64,000 nucleotides of DNA from Devosia lacusdianchii (GCF_022429625.1 NZ_CP092483.1:2108001-2172000); one strand, 5' to 3'. Shown: positions 11,540-21,462, counted from the stretch's first letter. Notes: generated by a model not told the origin, from the sequence alone. A program made the numbers and translations.

Positions 11540-11938
11540 ATGCCCACCCGTCTCAAACGTCCTGCTATCTGGCGTCCCCTGGCGCTAACCGTGGCGCTGC
11601 TGGGGTTTCAGGGCTATCTCGGGTTCTCGGCCATTGGCGGCCAGTTCGGTTGGGAAAGCCGCACGCAGATCCTGATCGACATCGACCAGCTCAAGGGCAA
11701 GTCGGCTGCATTGCAGGCCGAAATTGACGCTTACCGGCACCGCGCCACGCTGATGGACACGCGCCGGCTCGATCCCGACATTGTCACGGAACGTGCACGA
11801 GCCTTGCTTAATATGGCCAATGCCGACGACGTCATCATCATGGTCGACCCGCAAACGGGTGAACCACTTTCCGGTAAATTTGAAGAATTAGCCTCAGATG
11901 AGTTAATGCAACTTATTCAAGCTGATTCAACGCTCTAG
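11540..11938 (+). CDS. FtsB/DivIC-type septum formation initiator
   Basis: A 132-aa bitopic membrane protein: basic N-terminus, one TM helix (about residues 15-33), then a periplasmic coiled coil (LIDIDQLKGKSAALQAEIDAY) and a conserved globular tail (DPDIVTERARALLNMA). This is the FtsB architecture; FtsB joins FtsL and FtsQ in the divisome and activates FtsWI. In Rhizobiales this gene typically sits just upstream of pdhA, as here. ATG start with a weak Shine-Dalgarno. The spacing of 116 bp to pdhA leaves room for a separate pdh promoter. Confidence 0.85.
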   Translation: MPTRLKRPAIWRPLALTVALLGFQGYLGFSAIGGQFGWESRTQILIDIDQLKGKSAALQAEIDAYRHRATLMDTRRLDPDIVTERARALLNMANADDVIIMVDPQTGEPLSGKFEELASDELMQLIQADSTL

Positions 11939-12054
11939 CAGCGCCGCTACGCATCCCACGAGCATTGCTTTCCCCCGATCGCTTGCACTATGATGCGCAA
12001 GTGTGGCCAACTCGGGCCAAGCGGCAAATCCATTTCGATGCGGAGCGTACCCCC

Positions 12055-13074
12055 ATGGCGCGTAAGGCTGTGGCCACCAAGGCCAAGACGCAATCCAACG
12101 TCCCTCAGTTCACCAAGGAACAGGATCTCGAAGCCTATCGCGAGATGCTGCTGATCCGTCGCTTCGAGGAAAAGGCCGGCCAGATGTATGGCATGGGCCT
12201 GATCGGCGGCTTCTGCCACCTCTATATTGGCCAGGAAGCGGTCGTTACCGGCATCACCATGGCCAGCGAGAAGGGCAAGGATGCCCAGATCACTGGCTAT
12301 CGCGACCACGGCCACATGCTGGTCATGGGACTCGACCCCAAGGGCGTTATGGCCGAGCTGACTGGTCGCCAGGGTGGTCTCAGCCGCGGCAAGGGCGGCT
12401 CGATGCATATGTTCTCCAACGAGCATCGCTTCTATGGCGGCAACGGCATCGTCGGCGCACAGGCGTCGCTTGGGACGGGCCTGGGCTTTGCGGCCAAGTA
12501 CAAGGGCGACGGCTCGGTTTCGATTGCCTATTTCGGCGACGGTGCGGCCAACCAGGGCCAGGTCTATGAGAGCTTCAACATGGCCAAGCTGTGGAAGCTG
12601 CCGGTCGTGTTCATTATCGAAAACAACAAATACGCCATGGGCACCTCAATCGAGCGCTCTTCGGCAACCACCGATTTCTCCCAGCGTGGCGCATCGTTCG
12701 ACATTCCGGGCGAGCAGGTCGACGGCATGGACGTTCGCATGGTCTATGACGCCGCCCAGCGCGCGATCGAGCATGCCCGCTCGGGCAAGGGCCCGTTCAT
12801 CTTGGAAATGCTGACCTATCGCTACCGCGGTCATTCCATGTCCGATCCAGCGAAGTATCGCACCAAGGACGAAGTGACCAAGTATCGCCAGGAGCGCGAT
12901 CCGATCGAGCAGGTGAAGGCCCGCCTGATCGAGTCGGGTGCCCAGACCGAGGAATCGCTCAAGGCCATCGAGAACGACATTCGCGCCATCGTCACGGAAG
13001 CAGCCGATTTTGCCACCAACGATCCGGAGCCGGATGCCGCCGAGCTCTGGACCGACATCACCATCAGCGCCTGA
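12055..13074 (+). CDS. pdhA: pyruvate dehydrogenase E1 component, alpha subunit
   Basis: Thiamine-diphosphate-binding alpha subunit of the pyruvate dehydrogenase E1 heterotetramer. The ThDP motif starts GDGAANQGQVYES (Gly161) and ends in IIENNKYAMGT. The phosphorylation-loop region YRYRGHSMSDPAKYR is present, as in the mitochondrial-like alphaproteobacterial enzymes. I place the start at MARKAVATKAK (339 aa); the 30 upstream codons have no family similarity. It begins the pdh block: pdhA, a small membrane protein, pdhB, pdhC, an SGNH hydrolase and lpdA, all on one strand with short gaps. Confidence 0.95.
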   Translation: MARKAVATKAKTQSNVPQFTKEQDLEAYREMLLIRRFEEKAGQMYGMGLIGGFCHLYIGQEAVVTGITMASEKGKDAQITGYRDHGHMLVMGLDPKGVMAELTGRQGGLSRGKGGSMHMFSNEHRFYGGNGIVGAQASLGTGLGFAAKYKGDGSVSIAYFGDGAANQGQVYESFNMAKLWKLPVVFIIENNKYAMGTSIERSSATTDFSQRGASFDIPGEQVDGMDVRMVYDAAQRAIEHARSGKGPFILEMLTYRYRGHSMSDPAKYRTKDEVTKYRQERDPIEQVKARLIESGAQTEESLKAIENDIRAIVTEAADFATNDPEPDAAELWTDITISA

Positions 13075-13081
13075 GGCCTCG

Positions 13082-13471
13082 ATGAACGTGCTGCTGGGCG
13101 TAATTGCGCTCTTTGCCATCCTGTCTCTGGTTGCTGCGGCCATTCAGGCCGCTGCGATAGTGCGGCTGGCGCCAGCCGGTGAAAAGCTCGGCTCGTTCAT
13201 GTTCCTTGGTTGGTGGAAATTCGGCCAGCTCGAGGCCAAGGCCGGCCCGGCGGCCGCGCAGAACCTCAATATCTACAAGCGCGCCGTCATCGCCTTCCTC
13301 GTGTTCGTCGTGCTCGGCATCACGCTGAGCGGCTGGGCCATCAACCAGCGACCGGCCGCCACTACCGTCTCACTGATCAACGATCCGCGCGTCATTCCTG
13401 CGGATTTCGCTTTCAATACCGACCTTCGCCGCGTGGCCACGATGCCCGGCGCCCCAATTCTGGAGAGCTGA
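13082..13471 (+). CDS. small membrane protein within the pdh operon
   Basis: A 129-aa protein with two predicted TM helices (about residues 3-26 and 69-87) separated by a basic/aromatic stretch ([17 protein letters not shown]) and a soluble C-terminal tail. I do not recognise a family. It starts 8 bp after pdhA and ends 1 bp before pdhB, so it is cotranscribed with both E1 subunits and its frame is constrained by their spacing. A role in tethering or regulating the complex is only inferred from position. Confidence 0.65.
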   Translation: MNVLLGVIALFAILSLVAAAIQAAAIVRLAPAGEKLGSFMFLGWWKFGQLEAKAGPAAAQNLNIYKRAVIAFLVFVVLGITLSGWAINQRPAATTVSLINDPRVIPADFAFNTDLRRVATMPGAPILES

Positions 13472-13472
13472 T

Positions 13473-14861
13473 ATGCCCCAAATCCTGATGCCCGCGCTGT
13501 CGCCCACCATGGAAGAGGGCAAGCTCTCCAAATGGCTGGTCAAGGTCGGCGACACCGTCAAGTCCGGAGACGTACTGGCCGAGATCGAGACCGACAAGGC
13601 GACGATGGAAGTCGAGTCGGTCGATGAAGGGGTGGTCAAGGAATTGCTTATCGCCGAGGGCACCGAGGGCGTTCTGGTGAACACCCCGATCGCGCTCATT
13701 CTGGCCGAAGGCGAGACCGCCACGGCAGCGCCTGTCGCCAAGACCGCTCCCGAGCCGGCCGAAGCTCCTGTTGTGGCCGCGGAAAAGGCCGCTGAAGCCG
13801 CGCCGTCGGTTGCTGCTGCCCCTGCCGCGCCCAAGTTTGAAGCCCACAGCGATCCCGATCTGCCAGCCGGTGTTGAAATGGTCGAAATGACCGTGCGCCA
13901 GGCGCTGAACGAGGCGATGGCCGAAGAGCTGCGTCGCGACAAAGACGTCTTCGTCATGGGCGAGGAAGTCGCCGAGTATCAGGGCGCCTACAAGATCACC
14001 CAGAACCTGCTGCAGGAATTCGGCCCCGAGCGCATCATCGATACCCCGATCACCGAGCATGGCTTTGCCGGTCTCGCCGTCGGCGCCGCCTTTGCCGGCC
14101 TCAAGCCAATCGTCGAGTTCATGACCTGGAACTTCGCCATGCAGGCCATCGACCAGATCATCAACTCGGCCGCCAAGCAGCTCTATATGTCGGGCGGTCA
14201 GGTCAAGGCGCCCATGGTGTTCCGCGGCCCCAACGGCGCTGCCGCGCGCGTCGGCGCCCAGCACAGCCAGGACTATTCGGCCTGGTATAGCCACGTTCCC
14301 GGCCTCACCGTCATCGCGCCCTATTGCGCTGCCGACGCCAAGGGCCTGCTTAAGGCGGCGATCCGCTCGCCCAACCCGGTTGTCTTCCTCGAAAACGAAA
14401 TCCTCTACGGCTCGACCGGCCTCGTGCCCAAGGTCGATGACTTCGTGCTGCCGATCGGCAAGGCCCGCATTGCGCGCAAGGGTGCTGACGTGACCATCGT
14501 GTCGTTCTCGATGGGCATGCGATACGCCACCCAGGCTACCGAAAAGCTGGTCGCTGCCGGCGTCGACGTGGAGCTTATCGACCTGCGCACCCTGCGCCCG
14601 CTCGACAGCGACACGGTCATCGAGTCGGTCAAGAAGACCGGCCGCTTGGTGACAGTGGAAGAGGGCTGGCCGCAGGGCGGTATCGGAGCCGAAATCTCGG
14701 CCCGCGTCATGGAACAGGCTTTCGATTATCTCGACGCCCCGGTGATGCGTATCACCGGCAAGGACGTGCCGATGCCCTACGCCGCCAACCTCGAAAAGCT
14801 GGCTTTGCCCAACGTCGATGAAGTGATCGCGGCGGTCAATGCCGTGACCTACCGCTCGTAA
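13473..14861 (+). CDS. pdhB: pyruvate dehydrogenase E1 component, beta subunit, with N-terminal lipoyl domain
   Basis: Residues 1-80 form a biotinyl/lipoyl domain ([19 protein letters not shown]; lipoyl-lysine in [10 protein letters not shown]). An Ala/Pro-rich linker follows, then the transketolase-like E1-beta domain from about residue 130 ([41 protein letters not shown]). The extra lipoyl domain on E1-beta is a known trait of alphaproteobacteria such as Sinorhizobium and Zymomonas. Length is 462 aa. It lies 11 bp upstream of pdhC, whose first lipoyl segment is very similar, implying domain duplication within the operon. Confidence 0.95.
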   Translation: MPQILMPALSPTMEEGKLSKWLVKVGDTVKSGDVLAEIETDKATMEVESVDEGVVKELLIAEGTEGVLVNTPIALILAEGETATAAPVAKTAPEPAEAPVVAAEKAAEAAPSVAAAPAAPKFEAHSDPDLPAGVEMVEMTVRQALNEAMAEELRRDKDVFVMGEEVAEYQGAYKITQNLLQEFGPERIIDTPITEHGFAGLAVGAAFAGLKPIVEFMTWNFAMQAIDQIINSAAKQLYMSGGQVKAPMVFRGPNGAAARVGAQHSQDYSAWYSHVPGLTVIAPYCAADAKGLLKAAIRSPNPVVFLENEILYGSTGLVPKVDDFVLPIGKARIARKGADVTIVSFSMGMRYATQATEKLVAAGVDVELIDLRTLRPLDSDTVIESVKKTGRLVTVEEGWPQGGIGAEISARVMEQAFDYLDAPVMRITGKDVPMPYAANLEKLALPNVDEVIAAVNAVTYRS

Positions 14862-14872
14862 GGAGAACCGGG

Positions 14873-16237
14873 ATGCCAATTGATATCACCATGCCGGCGC
14901 TCTCTCCGACGATGGAAGAGGGCAAGCTTGCCAAGTGGCACGTCAAGGAAGGCGACAGCGTCTCTTCCGGTGACGTGATCGCCGAGATCGAAACCGACAA
15001 GGCCACGATGGAAGTCGAGGCCGTCGACGAGGGCAAGATCGGCAAGATCATGGTCGCTGAAGGCACCGAGAACGTGAAGGTCAACGCGGTGATCGCCGTG
15101 CTGCTGCAGGAAGGCGAAAGCGCCGATGCAGCGGCAGCACCGAAAGCTGAGGCGCCAAAGGCGGCTCCCGCTGCGGAGGCTCCTACGGCTGAGGCCCCCA
15201 AGCCAGCCGCAGCGCCTGCGCCGGCCGCGACCAACAGCAATACTGGCTCCAGCGCGCCAGCCAAGGTTGCGCCCGCGCCGGCGAAGGCCGAGGGTGGCAA
15301 GGTGTTTGCTTCGCCGCTGGCCCGTCGTCTGGCAAAGGATGCCGGGATCGACGTTTCCGCGATTTCCGGCTCCGGCCCCAAGGGGCGCGTGGTCAAGTCC
15401 GACGTCGAAGCCGCCAAATCCGGCAAGACCCCGCTCAAGGCGGCGGCGCCAGCGGCGGCCGCTGCATCCGTTGCTGGCGGTGTGGCCGCTGCAGGCATGA
15501 CCAAGGCCCAGGTGCTGGCGCTCTACCCCGAAGGCTCTTACGAGCTCGTGCCGAACGATGGCATGCGCAAGGTGGTGGCAGCACGCCTCACCGAGTCCAA
15601 GCAGACCGTGCCCCATTTCTACCTGACGCTCGATTGCAAGATCGATGCGCTGCTGGCCGCCCGGGAGCAGATTAATGCTCAGGCCCCCAAGGGCAAGGAC
15701 GGTAAGCCGAGCTACAAGCTTTCGGTCAATGACTTCGTGATGAAGGCCTGGGCCGTGGCGCTGCAGCGCGTACCGACGGCCAACGCCACCTGGGCCGGTG
15801 ACTCGATCCTCTACCACAAGCGCAGCGACGTTGCGGTTGCCGTGGCGGTGCCGGGGGGCCTGTTCACCCCGGTGGTCAAGTCCTGCGATACCAAGACGCT
15901 TCGGGAAATCTCCGAAGAGGTCAAGGATCTCGCCGGCCGCGCCCGCAACAAGAAGCTGGCGCCGCATGAATACCAGGGCGGGGCCTCCTCCGTATCCAAC
16001 CTGGGCATGTTCGGCATTCGCGAATTCGCCGCCGTCATCAACCCGCCGCATGGCACCATCCTGGCCGTCGGCGTGGGTGAAGAACGCGTCTATGCCGAAG
16101 CCGGTCAGGTCAAGATCGCCAATTTCATGACCTGCACGCTGTCCTGCGACCATCGCGCTGTCGATGGTGCGCTGGGTGCGGAAGTGCTCGGCGTATTCAA
16201 GGGGCTGATCGAAAACCCAGTGATGATGCTGGCCTAA
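14873..16237 (+). CDS. pdhC: dihydrolipoyllysine acetyltransferase (E2) of pyruvate dehydrogenase
   Basis: E2 core enzyme that moves the acetyl group from lipoyl-lysine to CoA. One lipoyl domain ([15 protein letters not shown], Lys near 43), a long Ala/Pro linker (about 85-140), a peripheral-subunit-binding domain ([17 protein letters not shown]...[11 protein letters not shown], about 143-180) and the catalytic domain ending with [15 protein letters not shown], which holds the His-x3-Asp active-site motif. 454 aa, normal for a single-lipoyl E2. A purine-rich GGAGAACCGGG precedes the ATG. Confidence 0.96.
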   Translation: MPIDITMPALSPTMEEGKLAKWHVKEGDSVSSGDVIAEIETDKATMEVEAVDEGKIGKIMVAEGTENVKVNAVIAVLLQEGESADAAAAPKAEAPKAAPAAEAPTAEAPKPAAAPAPAATNSNTGSSAPAKVAPAPAKAEGGKVFASPLARRLAKDAGIDVSAISGSGPKGRVVKSDVEAAKSGKTPLKAAAPAAAAASVAGGVAAAGMTKAQVLALYPEGSYELVPNDGMRKVVAARLTESKQTVPHFYLTLDCKIDALLAAREQINAQAPKGKDGKPSYKLSVNDFVMKAWAVALQRVPTANATWAGDSILYHKRSDVAVAVAVPGGLFTPVVKSCDTKTLREISEEVKDLAGRARNKKLAPHEYQGGASSVSNLGMFGIREFAAVINPPHGTILAVGVGEERVYAEAGQVKIANFMTCTLSCDHRAVDGALGAEVLGVFKGLIENPVMMLA

Positions 16238-16249
16238 GGGGCAGGACGG

Positions 16250-16900
16250 ATGAAAACCATTCTCGCCTTTGGCGACAGCCTCACCTACGGCGCCAATCCC
16301 ATGCCGGGCGGTCCTCGTCACGCCTATGAGGACCGCTGGCCGACCCGACTCGAGGCCGGGTTGGGCGGCGCGGCTCGGGTGATTGCCGAAGGTCTCGGCG
16401 GTCGCACGACAGCCTCGGACGACTGGTACGCCGCCGCTGACCGCAATGGCGCGCGCATCCTGCCAACTCTGCTCGAAAGCCATAGCCCGCTTGATCTTGT
16501 TATCATCATGCTGGGCACCAATGATCTCAAACCGGCCATTTGTGGTTCGGCGCTTGAGGCCTCGTTCGGCATGCGGCGCCTTGTGCAGATCATCCGTGGC
16601 CACTATGCCGGCAAAGGCGAAACCGCGCCACAGATCATCCTCGTAGCGCCGCCACTGATCTGCGACACCGAGAATGCCGACATGATCGGCCATTTCGGCG
16701 GCATTCAGCATGCCATCGATCAATCCGGCCAGTTCGCCGTGCACTATGCGCGGCGCGCGCAGGAGTGGAATACCGGCTTCTTCGACGCTTCGACGGTAGC
16801 CAGGGCCGACCCTCTCGATGGGGTTCACCTCGACGCTGCCAATACAAGTGCGATCGGCGAGGGGCTCGTGCCGGTCGTCAAATCCATGCTGGGCATTTAG
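16250..16900 (+). CDS. SGNH/GDSL-family hydrolase (arylesterase-like)
   Basis: A 216-aa cytoplasmic SGNH hydrolase: block I ILAFGDSLTYG (nucleophile Ser), block III MLGTNDLKP (Asn), and block V LDGVHLDAANTSAIG (catalytic Asp/His). Related bacterial proteins hydrolyse small esters or acyl-thioesters; the substrate is unknown. It sits between the E2 and E3 genes of pyruvate dehydrogenase, 12 bp after pdhC and 30 bp before lpdA, so it is part of the operon although it is not a known PDH subunit. No signal peptide. Confidence 0.85.
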   Translation: MKTILAFGDSLTYGANPMPGGPRHAYEDRWPTRLEAGLGGAARVIAEGLGGRTTASDDWYAAADRNGARILPTLLESHSPLDLVIIMLGTNDLKPAICGSALEASFGMRRLVQIIRGHYAGKGETAPQIILVAPPLICDTENADMIGHFGGIQHAIDQSGQFAVHYARRAQEWNTGFFDASTVARADPLDGVHLDAANTSAIGEGLVPVVKSMLGI

Positions 16901-16930
16901 CCCGCTCAATCGACTATTCTGGAGGCCCAA

Positions 16931-18370
16931 ATGGCTGACCAATACGATCTTCTCGTCATCGGCGCCGGCCCCGGCGGCTATGTTGCCGCTATCCGCGGCG
17001 CGCAGCTCGGCATGAAGGTGGGCATTATCGAGCGCGAGCACATGGCTGGCATCTGCTCCAACTGGGGCTGTATCCCCACCAAGGCGCTGCTGCGCTCGGC
17101 CGAGATCTACGGCCATATGAGCCACGCCAAGGATTACGGCCTGACCGTCGAGAAGTTCGGCGTCGATATCGACGGCGTGGTGAAGCGCTCGCGTGCCATC
17201 GCGGCGCAGATGAACAATGGCGTCCAGTTCCTCATGAAGAAGAACAAGGTCGATATCATCTGGGGCGAAGCCGTCATTACCAAGCCAGGTGAGGTCAAGG
17301 TCGCGCCGACCAAGAAGGCAATCGTGCAGCCGCAGGGTCCGGTGCCGAAAAACGCTTTGGGCGAAGGCACTTACAAGGCCAAACACATCATCATCGCCAC
17401 CGGCGCCCGCCCGCGCGTGCTGCCGGGCATCGAGCCCGATGGTGACAAGATCTGGACCTATTTCGAGGCCATGAAGCCTGCCACCATGCCGAAGTCGCTG
17501 GTGGTGATGGGTTCGGGCGCCATCGGGGTCGAGTTTGCCTCGTTCTACCGCTCGATGGGCGCTGAGGTGACCATCATCGAACTGCTTCCGCAGATTATGC
17601 CGGTGGAAGATGCGGAAATCGCGGGCCTGGCCCGCAAGCGTCTCGAGAAGCGAGGCATCAAGGTTTTGACCGACGCCAAGGTCGAGAAAGTCGAGAAGAA
17701 TGCTGGCGGCGTGCTTGCACATGTCTTGCAGAAAGATGGCAGCAAGCTGCAGGTTACCGGCGACAAGCTGATCTCTGCGGTCGGCGTGCAGTGCAATATC
17801 GAGGGCCTTGGGCTGGAGACGGTGGGGGTGAAGACCGAGCGCGGCGCCATCGTCATCGATGGTTATGGCAAGACCAATGTCGACGGCATCTGGGCTATCG
17901 GCGACGTCGCCGGACCGCCGATGCTGGCCCACAAGGCCGAGCACGAGGCGGTCATAACGGTCGAGAAGATCGCGGGTCTCAAGGTGCACGGCCTCGACAA
18001 GACCAAAGTGCCCGGCTGCACTTACTGCGAGCCGCAGGTAGCCAGTGTCGGGCTGACCGAGGCCAAGGCCAAGGAGGCCGGTCGCGAAATCAAGGTTGGC
18101 CGCTTCCCATTCGTCGGCAATGGTAAGGCGATTGCGCTGGGCGAACCCGATGGCCTGGTCAAGACCATCTTCGACGCCAAGACGGGTGAGTTGCTGGGGG
18201 CGCACATGGTCGGCGCTGAAGTGACGGAACTGATCCAGGGGTTCGTCATCGCGATGAACCTCGAAACGACAGAGGAAGAGCTGATCCACACGATCTTCCC
18301 GCATCCGACATTGAGCGAAACGATGAAGGAAAGCGTGTTGGATGCATATGGTCGCGCCCTGAATATCTAA
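16931..18370 (+). CDS. lpdA: dihydrolipoyl dehydrogenase (E3)
   Basis: FAD-dependent enzyme that reoxidises dihydrolipoamide with NAD+. FAD site VIGAGPGGYVAAIRGAQLG near residue 8; redox-active disulfide in GICSNWGCIPTKAL; NAD site VVMGSGAIGVEFASFY; second FAD motif GIWAIGDVAGPPMLAHKA; C-terminal His-Glu dyad in FPHPTLSETM. 479 aa. Some E3 sequences lack the extra stretch VAPTKKAIVQPQGPVPKNAL near residue 120; it is seen in rhizobial PDH-type E3. GGAGG precedes the ATG. Confidence 0.96.
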   Translation: MADQYDLLVIGAGPGGYVAAIRGAQLGMKVGIIEREHMAGICSNWGCIPTKALLRSAEIYGHMSHAKDYGLTVEKFGVDIDGVVKRSRAIAAQMNNGVQFLMKKNKVDIIWGEAVITKPGEVKVAPTKKAIVQPQGPVPKNALGEGTYKAKHIIIATGARPRVLPGIEPDGDKIWTYFEAMKPATMPKSLVVMGSGAIGVEFASFYRSMGAEVTIIELLPQIMPVEDAEIAGLARKRLEKRGIKVLTDAKVEKVEKNAGGVLAHVLQKDGSKLQVTGDKLISAVGVQCNIEGLGLETVGVKTERGAIVIDGYGKTNVDGIWAIGDVAGPPMLAHKAEHEAVITVEKIAGLKVHGLDKTKVPGCTYCEPQVASVGLTEAKAKEAGREIKVGRFPFVGNGKAIALGEPDGLVKTIFDAKTGELLGAHMVGAEVTELIQGFVIAMNLETTEEELIHTIFPHPTLSETMKESVLDAYGRALNI

Positions 18371-18390
18371 GGCGCAACCAGGAGCGCTTG

Positions 18391-18654
18391 ATGGAAATCC
18401 TGATACTGTTGCTCGTCCTCATCATCGGCGCTGGAGTTGGCCGGTTCTCGAACATCATGCTCGGCCGGCCAGACGACAACCCGGTGGAGAATGTCGTTCT
18501 TGGACTAGTTGGTATCGTCCTTTATGGCGTCGGTGTCTGGGTTTTGTCGCTGCTGAACATAGGACTGCCCGACATGACCTTCATCCATCTGGCGGGAGCA
18601 ACTGCCTCTGCATTCCTCGCAGTCGTCGTTGCAGAGGTCATCCGGGGGCAATAA
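18391..18654 (+). CDS. small multi-TM membrane protein, distant GlsB/YeaQ-like
   Basis: 87 aa, almost entirely hydrophobic with three predicted TM helices and glycine-rich turns (IIGAGVGRFSNIMLG; ENVVLGLVGIVLYGVGVW). It resembles the transglycosylase-associated GlsB/YeaQ/YmgE family only loosely. The ATG at 18391 is preceded by AGGAGC at proper spacing; the TTG immediately before is an alternative. It is followed 27 bp later by the Gfo/Idh gene. Function unknown. Confidence 0.6.
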   Translation: MEILILLLVLIIGAGVGRFSNIMLGRPDDNPVENVVLGLVGIVLYGVGVWVLSLLNIGLPDMTFIHLAGATASAFLAVVVAEVIRGQ

Positions 18655-18681
18655 GCGGGACACGAACAAGGAGTTATCCAC

Positions 18682-19722
18682 ATGGTCAAGGCGATCCAAG
18701 TCGGCCTCGGACACTGGGGGTTTAGCTGGACTAAGGAAGTTATCCCCAAAGTTCCCAACATTCACATGGTGGGCTATGTGGATAGCAACCCGGATGCCAT
18801 CAAGCGGGTGCAGAGCGAGCTCGGCATCGACGAGAAGCGCTGCTTCCTGAGTCTCGAAGAGGCCGCCAAGGGTGTCGAAGCCGACCTGGCCATCTGCACG
18901 CTGCGTACCGAGGCACACTATCCGGTGGTCAAGCGCTGCCTGGAGCTTGGCTTCAACGTCATCGTCGAAAAGCCCTTCGCCTCGACCATCGCCCAGGCCA
19001 AGGAACTCGTTGCCCTGGCCAAGGCCAGCGGCCGCGTGCTGATGGTCAGCCAGAACTACCGCTTTCAGCCGGCGCCGATCGCGGCAGCCGAATTGATCGG
19101 CGCGCAGAAATTCGGGCCGGTGAACCTGGTGTCGATCGATTTCCGCCGCCACGCGCCGAGCCAGGGCTATCGCTATTGGGACATGCCCGATCCGCTGCTG
19201 GCGGATATGTCGATTCACCATTTCGACCTGATGCGCATGGTGTTGGGCGACGAGCCCAAGCGCGTGTCGTGCCGCACCTGGAATCCGGATTCGAGTCCCT
19301 TCGGCCACCACCCGATCGGCGTTGCCACTCTTGAATTCGAGAAGGGCACTATCGTGTCCTATCGGGGCTCATGGATGAGCAGTGGTCCGGTAACGCCGTG
19401 GTCAGGCGAATGGACGATGGATTGCTCGGAAGGCGAGATCATCTGGAGCTCGCGCGACCATTTCATGGGCAAGGCAGGCCCCGACAAGCTCAGCCTGCGC
19501 GAGCGCGACAAGGAGCCGGTACCGTTCGACCTGGGAACGATCGACTTGGCCGATCGCACCGGTACGCTGGGCGCCATCGCAAAAGTCATCGAGACGGGCT
19601 CAATTCCCGCGCGCTTCAGTTCGGGAGAAGATAACCTTCACTCGCTTGCGCTGGTGCAGGCAACCATTATGTCCGCCTCGCGAGGCGGGGAATGGGTCGA
19701 GATCGCGGAGGTCATGCAATGA
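18682..19722 (+). CDS. Gfo/Idh/MocA-family NAD(P)-dependent oxidoreductase
   Basis: Rossmann domain at the N-terminus (IQVGLGHWGFSWTKEV) with the family EKP motif (VIVEKPFASTIAQAKEL near residue 95), followed by the C-terminal alpha/beta substrate domain (DMSIHHFDLMRMVLGDEPKRV). These enzymes oxidise or reduce sugars, inositols and related polyols; the substrate is not apparent. 346 aa, usual length. It ends overlapping the next GlsB-type gene by ATGA. Its place between lpdA and lipA has no obvious metabolic link to lipoate. Confidence 0.85.
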   Translation: MVKAIQVGLGHWGFSWTKEVIPKVPNIHMVGYVDSNPDAIKRVQSELGIDEKRCFLSLEEAAKGVEADLAICTLRTEAHYPVVKRCLELGFNVIVEKPFASTIAQAKELVALAKASGRVLMVSQNYRFQPAPIAAAELIGAQKFGPVNLVSIDFRRHAPSQGYRYWDMPDPLLADMSIHHFDLMRMVLGDEPKRVSCRTWNPDSSPFGHHPIGVATLEFEKGTIVSYRGSWMSSGPVTPWSGEWTMDCSEGEIIWSSRDHFMGKAGPDKLSLRERDKEPVPFDLGTIDLADRTGTLGAIAKVIETGSIPARFSSGEDNLHSLALVQATIMSASRGGEWVEIAEVMQ

Positions 19723-19976
19723 GCGTCGGCGTACAAGAACTTGTGATTTTTCTCGCCATCGGCCTGGTCGCGGGCTGGCTCGCCGGCCTCGTGCTGGGCG
19801 GTGGTGGCTTGCTGCGCAACCTGATCGTCGGCGTCATCGGCGCCTTCGTCGGTGGCTGGCTGCTGTCGATGGCCAATATCTCGCTGCCGATCGGTAATGT
19901 GCTGGTCAGCCAGATCATCACGGCCACGATTGGTGCTATTGTCGTAATTGCCGTCGCTCGGGTCATCGCGCGATAA
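19719..19976 (+). CDS. GlsB/YeaQ/YmgE family stress-response membrane protein
   Basis: 85-aa membrane protein with three TM segments and the family Gly-rich pattern (AIGLVAGWLAGLVLGGGG; LIVGVIGAFVGGWLL; TATIGAIVVIAVARVI). Members are often called transglycosylase-associated, though enzymatic activity has not been shown for most. The ATG overlaps the oxidoreductase stop. A close paralogue lies 110 bp downstream. Confidence 0.85.
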   Translation: MSVGVQELVIFLAIGLVAGWLAGLVLGGGGLLRNLIVGVIGAFVGGWLLSMANISLPIGNVLVSQIITATIGAIVVIAVARVIAR

Positions 19977-20086
19977 GGGCAGGGGAGCCTTGAAACTTCG
20001 GCCACGAAAGGCAATCTCTCGCGGAGAGTTTCAGAGGGCGGATCATGGCATTACCAGAGCGGCAAAATACGGGCGGAGGCTTCACC

Positions 20087-20344
20087 ATGGGCGGCAACAA
20101 TAATCGCGCCATCCTGGTGTTTCTCGGCATCGGCATTCTGGCGGGCTTTCTCGCCAGTCTGATCGTTGGAGGCGGCGGGCTGATCACATTCCTCATCAGC
20201 GGGGTGATCGGTTCGTTCGTGGGAGGGTATCTGTTCACGGCGCTGCGGATCGATCTCGGTATCCGCAACGATCTGGTCCGCCAGATCGTGACCTCCACGG
20301 TCGGTGCCATCATTGTCGTGCTACTGGCACGGCTGATTGCTTAG
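20087..20344 (+). CDS. GlsB/YeaQ/YmgE family membrane protein, tandem paralogue
   Basis: Second copy of the small GlsB-type protein (FLGIGILAGFLASLIVGGGG; ISGVIGSFVGGYLF; VTSTVGAIIVVLLARLIA). I prefer the ATG at 20087: GGAGG lies 7 nt upstream and the product is then 85 aa, aligning end to end with its neighbour. An in-frame ATG at 20045 would add 14 residues. It ends 15 bp before lipA. Confidence 0.82.
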   Translation: MGGNNNRAILVFLGIGILAGFLASLIVGGGGLITFLISGVIGSFVGGYLFTALRIDLGIRNDLVRQIVTSTVGAIIVVLLARLIA

Positions 20345-20359
20345 AAGTCAGGACATCCC

Positions 20360-21313
20360 TTGGTCACTCTGATCGACAATTCCGCGCTCAAGCCCCGTCA
20401 CCCCGAAAAGGCCAACCGGCCCGACAGCGTGGTGCTGCGAAAGCCGGATTGGATCCGCGTCAAGGCGCCCGGATCGCCGGTCTATAAGGAAACCCAGCAG
20501 ATCGTGCGCGAGCACGGGCTGGTGACGGTCTGCGAAGAGGCCGGCTGCCCCAATATCGGGGAATGCTGGTCCAAGAAGCATGCCACCATGATGATCATGG
20601 GCGAAATCTGCACCCGCGCCTGCGCCTTCTGCAACGTGCGCACCGGCATGCCCGGCCCACTGGATGCGAGCGAGCCCGAGAAGGTCGCCAGCGCCGTCCA
20701 GAAGCTCGGCCTCGAGCATGTTGTCATCACCTCGGTCGATCGCGACGACCTGGCGGATGGCGGCGCGCAGCACTTTGCCGACGTGATCCTCGCCATCCGC
20801 GCCCGCAACCCCAAGACCACTATCGAAATCCTGACGCCGGACTTCCTGCGCAAGGACGGCGCGCTGGAGATCGTCGTGGCCGCCAAGCCCGACGTATTCA
20901 ACCACAACCTCGAGACGGTGCCGTCCAAGTATCTCAAGGTCCGTCCGGGCGCCCGCTATTTCCACTCGATCCGACTGCTGCAGAAGGTCAAGGAACTCGA
21001 CCCGACCATGTTCACCAAATCCGGCATCATGGTCGGCCTGGGCGAAGAGCGGAACGAAGTCCTCCAGCTGATGGACGACCTGCGCTCGGCCGATGTCGAT
21101 TTCCTCACCATCGGCCAGTACCTGCAGCCGACCAAGAAGCACTATCCGCTGCAGCGTTTCGTGACCCCGGAAGAGTTCAAGTCGTTTGCCACCGTGGCGA
21201 CGGCCAAGGGCTTCTCGCTGGTGTCGTCCAGCCCGCTGACCCGCTCGTCGCACCATGCCGGCGAAGACTTCGCCGCGCTCAAGGCGGCGCGGATGGCCAA
21301 GCTGGGGCATTAG
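20360..21313 (+). CDS. lipA: lipoyl synthase
   Basis: Radical-SAM enzyme inserting two sulfurs into octanoyl-lysine to make lipoyl-lysine, the cofactor of the PDH subunits encoded upstream. The auxiliary cluster cysteines are in [13 protein letters not shown] and the radical-SAM CxxxCxxC is CTRACAFC. The family C-terminal RSSYHAGE element appears as [10 protein letters not shown]. 317 aa. The start is a TTG giving MVTLIDNS, matching the MVT-type N-terminus of rhizobial LipA. Placement after lpdA couples cofactor supply to the complex. Confidence 0.95.
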   Translation: MVTLIDNSALKPRHPEKANRPDSVVLRKPDWIRVKAPGSPVYKETQQIVREHGLVTVCEEAGCPNIGECWSKKHATMMIMGEICTRACAFCNVRTGMPGPLDASEPEKVASAVQKLGLEHVVITSVDRDDLADGGAQHFADVILAIRARNPKTTIEILTPDFLRKDGALEIVVAAKPDVFNHNLETVPSKYLKVRPGARYFHSIRLLQKVKELDPTMFTKSGIMVGLGEERNEVLQLMDDLRSADVDFLTIGQYLQPTKKHYPLQRFVTPEEFKSFATVATAKGFSLVSSSPLTRSSHHAGEDFAALKAARMAKLGH

Positions 21314-21332
21314 GCGCGCCGCACAATACCAT

Positions 21333-21422
21333 CCACCGCGTCATTCCCGCGAAGGCAGTAAGCTCACGTCCACTATGCCGCGCCGCGGGGGGATTCCCGC
21401 TTTCGCGGGAATGACGCAGTGG
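21333..21422. repeat. palindromic repeat of the ATTCCCGCGAAAGC type
   Basis: A 23-nt left arm (CCACCGCGTCATTCCCGCGA...) pairs with a right arm (...TCGCGGGAATGACGCAGTGG) across a 44-nt centre. This is a common dispersed repeat type in alphaproteobacterial genomes. It lies between lipA and the START-domain gene. A structurally related but more divergent element lies at 57721-57826. Confidence 0.75.
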
Positions 21423-21462
21423 TTATGCATTGGTCAGCAACAAACAAAGCCGTCAGAACCCG

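Noticed and set aside
14849..18304. A 1151-codon open frame on the minus strand across pdhC, the SGNH hydrolase and lpdA
   Set aside because: It is antisense to strongly supported genes, has low-complexity His/Arg/Gly/Leu-rich composition and no recognisable domain; such frames are a side effect of high GC codon usage.
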